From positions 342,565 to 406,564 of the forward strand of contig MNCI01003943.1 in NCBI GenBank assembly GCA_015680685.1: a stretch of DNA of 64,000 nucleotides. Direction: 5' to 3'. The notes under the pieces are model-generated. The model was not told where the DNA came from. It searched no databases and worked only from the letters and a program-made list of their open reading frames with translations. This DNA comes from Gnetum montanum (lineage: Eukaryota > Streptophyta > Gnetopsida > Gnetales > Gnetaceae). The first letter of the stretch is position 1. Each line of letters starts with the position of its first letter. This document shows, piece after piece, positions 1 through 11,199 of this stretch. A program made the translations under genes and the position numbers.

Positions 1-445
1 AATTTCTTCTTTACAATGCTCTTCTCCCAAGACTCAAAGTGTGTCTTCAAGTGAGAGCCCAAGTGTGATCCCAAGTCTTCCAAAGTGTGTTGTATTGTCC
101 CCTCCTTGTGATCCCAAGTCTTCCCCTTGTGTTCTTACCCTTGAAGCCTTTTTATAGGGTTCAAAGGTAGTTACATACTTTAAAATATCCTAGCTAACTT
201 CTCTCCCAAGTAAGGAAGTTACAACTTACCCAACTAGTTAGGAGATATTTCTCACCAATTTAGTTGGGAAGTTATACATAAAGTTAGGAGGAATTTATGC
301 TAACATTTATGTTTGTAAATATTACAAATATTTTATGGGTAATAACTTATACAATAATGTTTGAAAAATAAATTCAAGACCTCAATATTATGAAAGCCTC
401 ATTCACTTGGAATAATTAAATTAATGGTAAGTCTTCAGTGATGGA
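1..445 (-). promoter_or_regulatory. LTR-like promoter segment, cut by the window edge
   Basis: Read on the minus strand there is a TATA-like box (CCCTATAAAAAGGC, about 146-160). It is followed by a leader containing two copies of a 17-bp unit, GTGATCCCAAGTCTTCC on the plus strand at 65-81 and 108-124. This layout (AT-rich upstream part, TATA, then a G/A-rich leader) resembles the U3/R part of an LTR whose internal region would lie left of the window. It could also be the promoter of a host gene. Neither end can be fixed: no partner LTR, primer-binding site or target duplication is visible. Confidence 0.35.
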
Positions 446-713
446 TAAAACTGCAACTCCAGCATTAGTTAAAATATCTCCTGCTCTGCTGATTCGATTG
501 TACACCTGTCTTAGTGTACCTTCATGTCTCTATTGCTGCATTTAGTGGATTGGTATGGCGATAACGAATGCGTTGGCGTCGGGCACTGCTACTGTTTTGG
601 GAAATTTCGGATTGCAGGTTCACCATTACGAAGTTTTCTCTGGAAGCAGTTAACACAACAACCAAAATTTATTCTCGCGTGTTGCCGATGAAATTCATAA
701 AACAACGCAGAGG
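446..713. other. Unassigned stretch, possibly of genic origin
   Basis: This stretch is richer in GC than the retroelements around it. It contains one 32-codon plus-strand ORF (555-653, beginning MAITNALASG) that I do not recognise. There are no LTR ends and no retroelement protein similarity. It may be non-coding or UTR sequence belonging with the host-gene fragments to its right. Confidence 0.3.
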
Positions 714-1022
714 CTAGTAGGGTTTGATGATGCAATCACGAGCTCGTTGATGTAGCGGCAGTGCTAGAGAAGAGCGTAGTTTAATTTGATGAAGATGTCT
801 TGATATTATCAAGAAAATCTGATAATGAGATCGGGGTTTCAACGAAACGCGATTCTGTTTCAGCGTGTGGGTGAGGGTTTTGATTTTTCTTGTCTCTTGC
901 TGCCGCATCCATGGCAAAGGGGTTTTTTCACTCAGGGACTTGGCCATGCCCATGGCAATGGCGGTTTTCCCAGTGCCCGTCTGTGCTGTGATAAGCACTG
1001 CACGGCTGGCGGTTTTGCACTC
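714..1022 (-). pseudogene. RUVBL2: RuvB-like 2 (TIP49b) AAA+ ATPase fragment
   Basis: About 37 codons (1022 down to about 911) match the Walker A region of RuvB-like 2, a AAA+ ATPase subunit of INO80, SWR1 and R2TP complexes. The P-loop reads TGTGKT and is followed by AIAMGMAKSL, which is the RuvBL2 rather than the RuvBL1 form of this stretch. Similarity stops after the Thr-Pro that follows, and the rest of the ORF (to 714) is unrelated in frame. The normal protein has about 460-480 residues, so only one small piece is present. The piece starts just after an AG preceded by CAGG, as a single exon would. It lies on the same strand as, and downstream of, the 5' LTR of G5, so it may be captured sequence inside that element. 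It could instead be a local relic of a host gene. Confidence 0.65.
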
Positions 1023-1196
1023 CTACTGCCCTGGTAAAAACATGATTTTTCTAGAACGCCGTGATTGGGAATGGACTGGAAGCTTTACAATTTTTTTGTT
1101 TTTGGGCGCTTCAGAAAATCAGAGATTCAACCCAAGCAGATTATTTTTGTTCATGTTCTGTTTGCTTGCAGTCACGCAGGATTTGTGCATGAATGA

Positions 1197-1427
1197 TTAA
1201 TTTTTCAATCTTCCAAGAAAGTCTTCAGAAGAGTTGACGTTGCCTTCAAAGTTGTTGAATGATAAATTTAAAATCCGAAGAAAAGTAAGGTTGGACAAAG
1301 ACTTTGGAATAGAACCCATAATCTTGCTATGAAAAAAAAACATGTTCTCCTGTGCAAGCTTGTTGCCCAAGGATTTTGACCAGTTCCTATCAAAAATTTT
1401 TGAAGGAAAAATTATCATTGTCCGCAT
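1197..1427 (-). pseudogene. Leucine-rich-repeat protein fragment
   Basis: The 76-codon ORF contains one clear plant extracellular-type leucine-rich repeat, GSIPKSLSNLTFLRILNLSF followed by NNFEGNV. This is the repeat type of receptor-like kinases and receptor-like proteins. Only one repeat and part of a second are present. There is no signal peptide, transmembrane segment or kinase. The ATG at 1427 is not convincing as a true start, since the first 35 codons resemble nothing I know. It lies between the G5 5' LTR and the RuvB-like fragment on the same strand. Two unrelated gene pieces in one orientation suggest capture by a retroelement rather than an old local gene. Confidence 0.55.
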
Positions 1428-1754
1428 TCAGCCATTCAACAATATGAATTGCAATGTTCCTGTTTAATCAGTGCAGAAATAATTTTACCCTGCACCACCG
1501 AATTGCTGAATTTTTGTTGCTATAGAGATTCATAAGTTTACTATAGGAATGGTGCTCCTATATATATTTTTTCTTAAATAAAAAGAATGCTATTGTTAGC
1601 TTATTCTTTTCCTCTGAAGTTGAAAATTTAGCCACTTCTCCAAAAACTCTTAACCAATTTAATCCTGCTTGCTCCATGAAATGGCCAAATGTGCCAACAA
1701 CAACATCATTGGATAATTTCACTAACTCCCTAGGTAGTGCATGTAGCTAACTAA

Positions 1755-1774
1755 AGTCCCTGGCAATGACATCA
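1755..1774 (-). promoter_or_regulatory. Degraded primer-binding site of G5 (tRNA-Asp type)
   Basis: Reading leftwards from the LTR the minus strand is TGATGTCATTGCCAGGGACT. Compared with TGGCGCCGTTGCCGGGGA, the complement of the 3' end of plant tRNA-Asp, it keeps TTGCC and GGGA and most other positions. Its place next to the LTR marks 1776-2635 as the 5' LTR and puts the internal region of G5 at lower coordinates. From 1428 to 1754 I see only a leader-like stretch with no gag similarity. Confidence 0.5.
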
Positions 1775-1775
1775 A

Positions 1776-2635
1776 TGATGAGCAACAAGCGATCCCTACG
1801 CCAAATCATAGGAATCACAAGCATTCACTTAGCAATCTAATCAAATTCCATAGACTTTAGCTCTCTAAATACACCTTCTCTTGGGAGGGTGAATCTAATA
1901 ATGCAATAGTTATCTTCTCAGTTCCACTTGTGAGGTTCAATGGTATGGTTAACTGTAACTAAGATACATGATTTGTATAACTTTTATATTTTTATTTATT
2001 TCTCCTAAGCATGAAAATAAAGTAATTAAATGCTTGATTAATCAAGAAACTATCTAACACCTTAATCTAATCCTAACATAAGCATATGTTCCCACCTACC
2101 GTACACATCTTGAACACATGGCAATGCTACTAGATTACTAAGTGTAAACGCTACTGAGATTACCAAGCATTAATGTATTTTGATGGGATCATACTTATGT
2201 GCATTAATTATCCATATTTGATTAATTAATTAAATGCATGAAAGTAAATTGCATAATAGTAAAGTGCATTAAAGTAAGTATTATGATAATTCCAAGTGAT
2301 GTAAGATTTATCAAGAAGCTCATCTTTATTACCATTCACATTAAAGTGTCCAAGTATATCAATGCTCAAATAAAGATTTGTACACTTCTCAACTTCTATT
2401 GTAGGCACTTATAAAATATTCTAACTCTCAAATGAATAAATTGCAAGAGCTTCGCTATGCTACTAATGAACTGAATGCCTTAAATGTGGTAGGTGCATGC
2501 ATTTATATAAGCAAGACCAGACACTTCTTCAACACATATGCATTAATGCATAAAATCATGTGTCAATGACTACACATCAATGGGATCATGTCAATGCATT
2601 CATGTTAATGTAGTCCAACCAATGATGACTCATCA
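1776..2635 (-). repeat. 5' LTR of G5 (Athila-like gypsy)
   Basis: On the plus strand the LTR begins TGATGAGCAAC and ends ACTCATCA, the TG...CA ends of this family. Inside it has the family's recurrent phrases about 'gattacc' and 'aagc', also seen in the G4 and G6 LTRs. A minus-strand TATA-like TATATAAATGC lies near 2500. The U3 part has several copies of a CATTAATG/ATTGATG motif. It interrupts the integrase reading frame of G2 at 2636. The 3' LTR of G5 would lie left of the window, so no target duplication can be checked. Confidence 0.7.
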
Positions 2636-3293
2636 ATAGCTATTTTGACTATGAAATTCTTACTTGCAGTAGCTTTTATCCACTTTGTACAATAATCAAC
2701 TATTACTATAATGTAGGACTTTTTATTTGACATTAGTATGATGCAAACCATAAAGTCAGTTCCCCAAATGTTGAAAGATTCCAATAGTTGTATCCACTAT
2801 TGTGATTTTTCATTTCTAGTTGTTAGCTGTTCATTTCTTTAGCATCTTTCAATAGACTATGCAAACTTTTGTGCATCCCTGAATATGGTATGCCAAAAGT
2901 AATTTTTCAACATCAATTTGAGTGTTGTACTTCTTCCTACATAATGACCACCTCATGATCCTTCATGTACATTTTGTAGGACTATTTGTTGACTCTCTTC
3001 TAGAATGCACCATCTAATCAATCCATCAATGCATATCTTGTAAAGGTTTCCATTGATTTCCATGTATGTTCTCACTTTGTGGAGGAACTATTCCTTATAT
3101 TTCTTATTCCATTCAATAAAAAGTATTTATTTTGGTAAGATACATTATGTAATCAGTAAGCCATGACTTCTCTATTAAGTCTACAACCATTGTAGTTTTG
3201 GTTAATAAGTTTTAATTGAAAACTTGATCTAATACTAATTCATCATTATCTTGGGGTTCCCATCTAAGTCTTAATAAATGATTTGCTACCACA
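2636..3293 (-). pseudogene. G2 pol, integrase and RNase H C-terminal part
   Basis: Minus-strand translation with a few frame changes gives the spacer after RNase H, then the integrase zinc-binding region and the start of the catalytic core. Recognisable pieces are WCILEESQQIVLQNVHEG, GGHYVGRSTTLKLMLKNYFW, FNIWGTDFMV and VDYCTKWIKATAS, all typical of Ty3/gypsy integrase. The frame joins across the G3 insertion to the RNase H end at 29158: the sequence reads GIENV on one side and VANHLLRL on the other. The left side is cut off by the G5 LTR inside the integrase core. Stops are frequent, so it is inactive. Confidence 0.8.
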
Positions 3294-4147
3294 TGATTAT
3301 TCATGTTTTGCAACATCTTGGGGTATCTGATATTAGAGCAAAACCTCTAATGTTAGATATTTGATATTATCCCTTTTGTGCAAGCCTATAAACACCACAC
3401 TTGGGTGCATGACTTGCAGAGATTAAATAGCATACAGAGATAAAATAGATTCATAGATTTTTTATTTCAAAGTTTTATTAGTTTCTAGTTTATGCCCATA
3501 GTATGATTTTAAGTGATTGTATGACATCCTTATTTGAGTGTGATTTACTTAGACACATCACATATTTGGAAATAAAGATCAAGATTACTTCTATCATTAC
3601 AACATGCACTTAGCTTTATTATTGCTTTTAATTACCTTAATTTACTCAAATATTTACTATTTCCCTTAGTTAATGTTTCCATTTATTACTCTTTATTATT
3701 TCTGTCATTAAGCGAAATGAGTATGACTAATCGTGAATGCTTAAGTGTAATTACTTGGTAGCTCAATAGTGTATTGTTTGGTACACCCAATGACATACGC
3801 TTGGTAATCCTAGTGGTAGTTACACGAAGTCCAAGGTATGTATGGATGGTTAGGAATGGATACTCATCACATGTAGACTAGTCTAGACTTTACTTTCCAT
3901 TGTTAATTAGATTAAACAATCAATTTATTTATTACCATTAGGCGTAGCTTAGGGCTAAACAACATCAACTATCTTACGCATCACTTTGGACTAAAACCAG
4001 ATGTGACAAGACTACCACTAGTCCAAGTGGGAAGATAGTGAACTGTAATCAAGGCATAATGATCTAGATGCCACAACTAGTCCCTTGCATGAAATTTGGC
4101 CGAATTATGTGTGATGGTTGAACATAAGGGTACCTCGCCACTCATCA
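3294..4147 (+). repeat. 5' LTR of G3
   Basis: 854 bp, TGATTATTC...CACTCATCA. The TATA box is CCTATAAACACC (3385-3396). The U3 part contains GATATT/GATATC-type motifs, including AATGTTAGATATTTGATATT at 3349-3368. It is shorter than the 3' copy by a gap in U3. Confidence 0.88.
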
Positions 4148-4148
4148 T

Positions 4149-4168
4149 TGGCACCGTTGTTGGGGATG
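4149..4168 (+). promoter_or_regulatory. Primer-binding site of G3 (tRNA-Asp)
   Basis: TGGCACCGTTGTTGGGGATG starts one base after the 5' LTR. It matches the complement of the tRNA-Asp 3' end (TGGCGCCGTTGCCGGGGATC) except for G-to-A and C-to-T changes and the last base. Athila-group elements use this primer tRNA. Confidence 0.8.
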
Positions 4169-4272
4169 GTGCTAATTATCTAGATTAGTTATATTATACA
4201 TGATTTTTGTAAATGCATTAATGATATATCTTTCAGAAAATATTAAATCACACACATCATTAACTAAAAACA

Positions 4273-6495
4273 ATGTCTCTTTCACAAGGAGGTGATAATG
4301 CATTATATAGCGAGAACATTCATTGGAGAATTAGTGAGATGTATGCTAAAGAAAATTGGAGTGACCAACCTCATGTAGGGTTTTCATATGTTCATGACCA
4401 CCCTGACAACACTCAAAGACTACATTCACCTAAGGTAGACAACCATAGAAAATATGAAGTCCTAGATCAAGGAAGGCCTCAAGGCCTAGGACCTCCTCTA
4501 AACCTAGCAAAGATAAATCAAACAATCATGGGGAACACCATAGAAGCCATGGAAATCCTCCTAGTTCCTCATCTTCCTCTTCCTCTTCAACATCTAGTTA
4601 TGATGAAGATGAATGTAGGTTTAGAGACAAAACTCCACTAGGAGGTTAAAATACAAATAGAAATCAAAAACATGAAAAAAATCAAAGACATCAAAATGAA
4701 CATAGATAAAATAATTACAATCAAATGAATAGAAATAAAAATTTTCATCACAACATGTCAAATGATGATGAACCCTTGTTGGCCACTAAGAGCTTGATGC
4801 AAATCATAGGGATAGTTAAGATACCCCACAAGCATCATAGGGAAAGTTTCCTAAAAAGGCTTGACATGAATAGTATCCCTAAATTCATGGGAGGCTATGA
4901 TTCTGATCTACAACATCATTTACAAGCCTTCCATGATGCCTGTGCCTTATACAACATTGAAAGTGGGTGGAAAAAGCTTAAGCTCTTCCCTAGGACACTA
5001 ATTGATAAAGATGAAGTGTGGTATATATCGTTGAAACCAAATTCAATCCGATAGTGGTCCACCATGCTAGAACTCTTCAATGAAAAATACCAAACTTATG
5101 TGAGGGTGTCCAACTTGAGGAGATGGATCCAAGGATGGAGATAAGAACAATGTAAACCCTTGGAGATGGCCTTAGATAAATATTGTTCTTTATTGAATAG
5201 ATGCTTAGGTCATGGTTTCTCTAAGGAAGAGTAGCTTTTCCACATCATAGATGGGCTTCATAATGAAAAAAGGGAGATCCTTTGAATGTTTACTCAAGGT
5301 CAATTATACAAGATACAAACCCATCAAATCCAAGAGCTAGTCAAGCATGTGACAAAAGAAGAAGGATAGTTATGAAAATGGGAGAAAGTTAAGAAATATC
5401 ACTATGACCCAACTCTTCAAAAGAAGAAGGTCCACATCAATGGCAAGGAGAAAGAGGCAACTCTCATTAAGGTGATTCCACAATAAACCTTCTCAATATA
5501 GAAGTCTATCAAAAAAATTAAAGCAAAGTTGATAGGATGTCAAAGTGGATAAATGAGAAAGTTACAAATTTTGTAGAAATCATAGAGGATAAGGTAACAC
5601 AAAATGAATTAAGTGATTACAATAAACAAAGGAACAACAATCAAGAAACAACTAGGAACACTTAGCGACAAATAGGGAAAATGACTAAAGAAAAAGAGGC
5701 TATAGACTCAACCATAGAAGAAGATGATCGATGTGACATCTGCATATATGATCATTCAAAGGGCTATTGTCCATTCATGTTGCATCTACATGAGTATTGG
5801 GCTTTTACATTAAATCCCAAGTTCATACAGAAGCACATGCCCAGAAACTTACCTTTTCCATAAGGTAATTATAGATAGTCCTACAACCAATCATACTATC
5901 CTAGGGGGACTTATTACTAGCCTCAACATTGTCATCAACTACAATGGCGAAACCCATAGTTGTGGGGGAGGCCATTGCCAAACTAGCCTTACCCTTATTA
6001 CCATCCAAACCCATATGGTTATTATGTTCAACAACCTATTTCCCAACTAGTTCTATGGCCTCTACTTGAACTCACTACTCTCACTCTCCTAAGTATCATC
6101 AACCCATGAAATCTCCTAAATGATCACCATCTCACACCTTGTACCCTCCATCCTATCCTCAATATTCTCATACTTCATCCCATCACATGTCACTACCAAT
6201 GACACAAGAAGGTTCAACACCACAACATCAACAAAAGAATGTCACTTGTGCTACGAATGTGCATAGACATGATAATGCTAGTAGGTTCCCACCATAATCT
6301 TGAAAACATCTTTTCTTTAGGATGGCTCCCATGTGTAAGCACAACACTCATGGACCTACTACATCATCCAAACCAACACAATGCTAATCCAGTGCAATGC
6401 CTTCCCTTTCACAACCAATGTCCTTTGATCCTGTACAAAAGCCAACATCCATCGTTACTTCAATACCTACCAGAAGTAATTAATCTAGCATTATG
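4273..6495 (+). pseudogene. G3 gag polyprotein, decayed
   Basis: Start at ATG 4273 (MSLSQGGDN...), about 105 bases after the primer site. Order: an N-terminal region rich in charged and Ser residues (4273-4650, one frameshift near 4560), the Retrotrans_gag core (about 4780-5360; LQAFHDACALYNIESGW, then LFPRTLIDKDEVWY and LELFNEKY), a linker, a zinc-knuckle-like motif CDICIYDHSKGYC (5732-5770) with the conserved follow-on LHEYWAFTLNPKF, and a Pro/Tyr/Gln-rich C-terminus. Most in-frame stops fall where the related copies have Gln or Trp codons, as expected from C-to-T decay. Gag forms the virus-like particle and packages RNA. The same order is seen in G4, G7, G2 and G6. Confidence 0.85.
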
Positions 6496-7332
6496 AAGGG
6501 AAAAATGACTCCATGGATGCCTAATCATGATCAAGGATGAAATCATGGGATAGATATTTGCAACATTGATACAACTCATACTCTAACCCACCATACATTT
6601 AACAACCAAGTGTGTGAACAATAACTTTTCTATGCAACCACGACTAAACCAAGAGATACCCAGTGGCTAAAAAATGAAAGGTTAACACGATTTTACACAT
6701 GCATGGAGCCTACCTATCCACTTATTAATTTTTACCATGAACAAACGCTTAGTCATGGGGAGACACCCTATCCTAACATTCAAAATTAATAGGTGTTTTC
6801 ATCTTTTTGTTTTACAATTTTTTATCTTTTGTTTTTAATTTCTTGATACAAGTTTTTCCTATCCTTTTCTACTTTTTCCACATTTTTTTTCATTCCCTTT
6901 TTTATTAATCTCATTTTTGAATAAAATGATCATGTAGCCATTGAGATGAGGTTTTCTCCATGTTGTTAAGTCATAAGGGACTAATTTTTGGACAGTGAGG
7001 CCACATCATCCATCCATCCATCCCACTAATACCATAGTCATAATGATATTTTTTTCCATCATCAAACTAAACATAAACTCATAATCACTGTGCTTAGACA
7101 GAAAAGTGCAGAACCAAGGGGGAACATGAAGGGTATGACATGAAGAAAATTTGTGGATTCTCTTTGATCACTTTTGTATGTTCTATCATGTTGCTAAGGT
7201 TGTAATTATATCCTTGTAGATCTAAGGAAAAATGTAAGTAAGAGTAAAATAGAAAGGCCACTAAATAAATTTCTAAGGATCCCACTAGAAATACATGTTA
7301 CCCATGCTTGAAGGTTGGTGGCTTTTCAAAAT
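6496..7332 (+). other. G3 short C-terminal tail and start of the 3' non-coding region
   Basis: After gag the frame reaches a remnant tail (around 6640-6700, KPRDTQWLKNE) like that of G4 and G7. It then reaches the motif AGTCATGGGG (6751-6760). From there on the sequence is T-rich and non-coding, and it matches the region after the same motif in G4, G7 and G1. It stops at the G4 insertion and resumes at 14179. No polymerase sequence lies between gag and the tail. Confidence 0.6.
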
Positions 7333-7337
7333 CCATA

Positions 7338-8221
7338 TGATGAGTGGCGAGGCACCCTCTATGCCCAACCATATGAATCACAAGTGTGTGCACATGATTT
7401 GGTTGAATTCCATCAATGGGACTAGTTATGGCATCTAGGTCATTATGTCTTAATTAATGTTTGTTGTCTTTCCACTTGGACTAGTGGTAGCTTTGTCACG
7501 TATGATTTAGTCCAAAGTGAGACATATGATTATTGATGTTGCTTTAGCCTTATGCTACTCCTAGCAATAATAAAAAATTAATTATTTAAACTAATTAACA
7601 ATGGAAAGTAAAGTCCAATCTAGCCTATGGGGAATGAGTGTCTATTCCCAACTTGCCATACACATCCTGAACCCATGTATCCACTACTAGGATTACTGAG
7701 CATGATGCTATTGGGTGAACTAAGCAATAACACTATTGGGATTACCAAGTGAATACATGTTTACACTCCAAACTAGTTGTGCTCATTCTATGAATTCATT
7801 AACATCCACAAAAATGTAAATATTGACTAAGTGCATGAAATATAGATTGTATTAAAAGTAAATCTAATCTAAGTCAAAGTGTTGCAATGAATAAGAATCC
7901 ATCTTGATCTTATTGTCATTCATGGAATGTGTCTAGGTGCATTACCACTTGAATAAGATGTCATACAACTGACTCAAATCCACATTGCAGGCACTCACTA
8001 ACTATTCTCTAATATTACAGAATAAAACTACAAGAGTTCAACTACTCTATTGACCAAGGAATGCTAATACATGGTAGGAGCATGTGTATTTATAAACTTT
8101 ATTGTGGAGTTGCATCAATGGGGTCTCATAAATGCAGCAAATGCTACATAAATGAGGCCTTGTCAATGGGGAACACCATGTCGATGGGGGTCCATTAACA
8201 TGACACTTTGATGCTTCATCA
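7338..8221 (-). repeat. 3' LTR of G4
   Basis: 884 bp; the plus strand reads TGATGAGTGGCGAGG...CTTCATCA. The minus-strand TATA is GTTTATAAATACAC (about 8085-8098). U3 has repeated CCATTGATG-type motifs. Next to it (8222-8230) is TATCCCCAC, the remnant of a polypurine tract on the minus strand. Confidence 0.88.
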
Positions 8222-10356
8222 TATCCCCACAACTCAATGAAAACTCATCCTTGAGTTCCTTTACAAAATTGGGAAGGTATGGGATTATTGACTGATACTT
8301 GACATAACAAAATTGAGTGTTGCATTAAAAAATTTTATTCTAGTGGATGCATACAAAATGATAGAGTGACAAAATACTAGATAGACATTGAAGATTACAA
8401 AATTTTCAAAGGTCTTCAAAAATTGGTTGAAGATGATTCTTCTTGTTGCCACTAGTTGTGGTAGACTTTTAACCTTGATTGTTATGTCAATGCTTCTTTG
8501 GTTATGTGGAACATTCTTGAAGGATGGACTAAAATTTCTTTTCATCATCCCATGGATCTAGCAAACATGTGATGCTTGAGCTGTTATCTTGTATGTGCTA
8601 TGATTTATCCATGGACATATCCTCCATTGTTCCCCTCTTGATGTTGTTTTTGTGCCTAGAAAAAGACCTTCTTCCTTAGGAATTTCTTTTAGCATCACTT
8701 GTAGTCACCAAAGGATCAACATTAGTTTTGGTAAATTTTCCTTAATAATTAATGCTTTTCAAATCCCTTAGTTTTCATTTAAGCACAAGGTGATGATAGC
8801 ATACTATGCCCAAGGCTATGAGGTAACTAAAATCATCAAGTTATTCACATTATTTTGATCAATTACTATTAGTTACCATAAAGTTCGAAAATAGGATGTT
8901 TGAAAAATTTCAAAAGTTTCAAAACGGACATCCCGAGCCCCCATGACTAATGAGCATAACTCCATAAGTGGACAAGTTTTTAAATAATTGAAGCCAATGG
9001 CTTGATTCAAAAGGTGGTCAAGAAATATTAATGGATATGAAAATATAAAAGTAGGAGAAATTAATGAAACATATGAGAAGTAATTCCAAAATTGTGCATA
9101 AATTCAAAGAAGCCATCATTGATTTTCTAGAAGATGTAAAGGTTAGTTAAAACCCATGATCAAAAAAAGTTATGCAAGTGGGTCCTCCCCAAAGTAGGCT
9201 CCTGTCATAATGAAATTGCATAACTAGTTCTATAGATGTCTATGGGCACCTGAGAAGTTAAATGTAGACCATGCCTTTGTTCCAAACAACACACAACTAC
9301 CATGGTTGGGATGTTGTAATATACTACAAAAAACCAAAAGGCTCATAATCACATGCAGCAAAGAGGTGAATAATGGAATGAGAAGGAATTGTAAAGATTG
9401 AGATGTAAGGTACTTAACCATGTCCACAATAGGTTCTTGTGAAAATTGTGACTAAAATGATTAGCATACCTATCCTTCCAAGTTCAAACTAAGTACATAT
9501 GATAAACAGTGACCTCACATTGATGTGTTTAATCCTACCAACCACCATGAGTCCACAACCACCTCAAAGAACAATCATCACTACAAAAAGAGAAGAAAAG
9601 AGAAGAAGGAAGGAAGGGCCTTAGTTAGAGGGGCATCTTCAAGCATGGGTAACAGGTCTTTCCAGCCCCATAACTAGTGCTTCTGGCTCATCATTGTGTC
9701 TAAGCGGTGTGCTTTGAATTTCCATTATTGTTTTCTTTCTTTCTCTATCTTTTTTGTCTTTTTTAATTTTTTTTAATGGGAACCACACCATGCAAAGAAA
9801 TTTAGCTTCCTATTATTAGTAGATGAAGGAGTGATGATACATTCCAAGAGGAGTCATAAACCACATGAAGGAAGACCAAAATAAAATCCAACAAGTTCCC
9901 TTGAGGTTACACCCTTACCATTCCCACTTGGTCATTTTCTCTTTCTTTGGGGTACAGTGATCATTGATTAATTTTAGTTTCATGAAAGAAGAACCAAATT
10001 GTTTCCATGAAAAGGACCTTTATTTAGAGAATTTGAGGGATGAATGAGGTGGTCTCATTGCTTTACACAATTACCTACCTAATCATCTTGATAGCATAGC
10101 AAAAAAACCCAACACATAGTGTTGACTTCTGCATCATGACTTGGCAATATTATTAACAAAAACATGAAATACATTCATTAAACATAAAGATAATGACTCA
10201 AGAAAAGAGAAAAATATAAAGAAATGAAAAATATTAAGAAAATAAAAACATATAAAGAATAGAAAAAAATTGGAAGAAATAGAAAAATGATAAAAAAATT
10301 ATAAAGCAAAAAAGGTGAGAAACACTAATTATATCTTGAACCAAGATGTAGCATCT
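8222..10356 (-). other. G4 3' non-coding region
   Basis: About 2.1 kb between the coding tail and the 3' LTR with no credible ORF. It holds three things. A T-rich stretch (A-rich on the plus strand) lies at about 10190-10315. A block at about 9600-9700, reading CCCTCTAACTAAGGCCCTTC on the minus strand, is conserved in G1, G6 and G7. A second AGTCATGGGGG motif lies at 8938-8948. The block TCAATAATCCCATAC near 8274-8291, about 60 bp from the LTR, is shared with G3 and G6. The region aligns along its length with 58560-60305 of G7. Confidence 0.7.
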
Positions 10357-10790
10357 CCCCCATGACTAATCTTATGGCTACACATTTAGAAGATGGATTA
10401 CACAATCCCTTGGTTATACACCACTAGTTTTCCATTTATCACTATTACTAGTTTAATTAATCATGTGGTAACACATCTAACATTGTTGATAGTCTCATTT
10501 GGATCATTTGAAGATGTATCTTCATCTAGACTTGAAGTTATTTCTATTTTTGGGGGTCCAAATGTGTTTGCTTCTTCTTCTTGATATTCTATTTGAATTC
10601 CCAGGTCTCCATGTTTAATATCCTCTTCTAGTGTAGAATCAAAGTGTATGATATCTATGTCTAAGTCCTCTATTTGGTTCATTTTCTTAAGTTTGGAACT
10701 AATAAGTGGATTAGTTTCTTCCATGCATCTTTAAAATAGTTTTATATTCTCATTTTCAAGCCACTGGGTGTCTTTTGGTTTAATGGCTAC
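10357..10790 (-). pseudogene. G4 C-terminal coding tail
   Basis: The minus-strand frame begins near 10790 with KPKDTQWLENEN. It continues through an 87-codon open stretch (10724-10461) rich in Asp and Glu, and ends with SHGGDATS, where the DNA reads AGTCATGGGGG (10357-10367). The same tail (PKDTWWLEN, then IENLEKDILHFD and SHGGDAPS) occurs in G7 at 58140-58575. It looks like the C-terminus of the original polyprotein retained after loss of pol. I know no function for it. Confidence 0.6.
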
Positions 10791-11199
10791 TACATAGATT
10801 GGTTTTTACTCACACACATGCTCCTAAACTTTATGGTGGGTTATTATAGGGGTTGTGTTAATATTTTGAACTTTCAGTGCACAACTGCACCCTTCATTAT
10901 GATTAGTTATGCATGAATTCTTCTATCTCTCCATAGTACTAGATTCATCGCTTATGTTAGGTGTTGGAGGAACGATGGATGTTGGCCTTTACGTTGGTTG
11001 TGAGAGGAAGGGTGTTGCACTTGATTGGCATTGTGCTAGTTTGGATGAGTTAGTAGGTCCACAGGTTTTGTGCTTACATGTGGGAACTGTTCTAAAGAAA
11101 GGGCATTTCCAAGATTGTGGTGGAGATCTATTGGCATTATCATTTCTATGTATGTTCATAGCACAGGTGGCATTCTTTCGTTGATGTTATGGTGTTGAA

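Noticed and set aside
558-656. Short open frame MAITNALASG as a real small gene
   Set aside because: 32 codons only, no recognised similarity and no supporting context; recorded only as part of an unassigned stretch.
1776-2635. Solo LTR
   Set aside because: A tRNA-Asp-like primer site is next to it and the flanking five bases do not match (ATCAA and ATAGC), so it is more likely the 5' LTR of a longer element.
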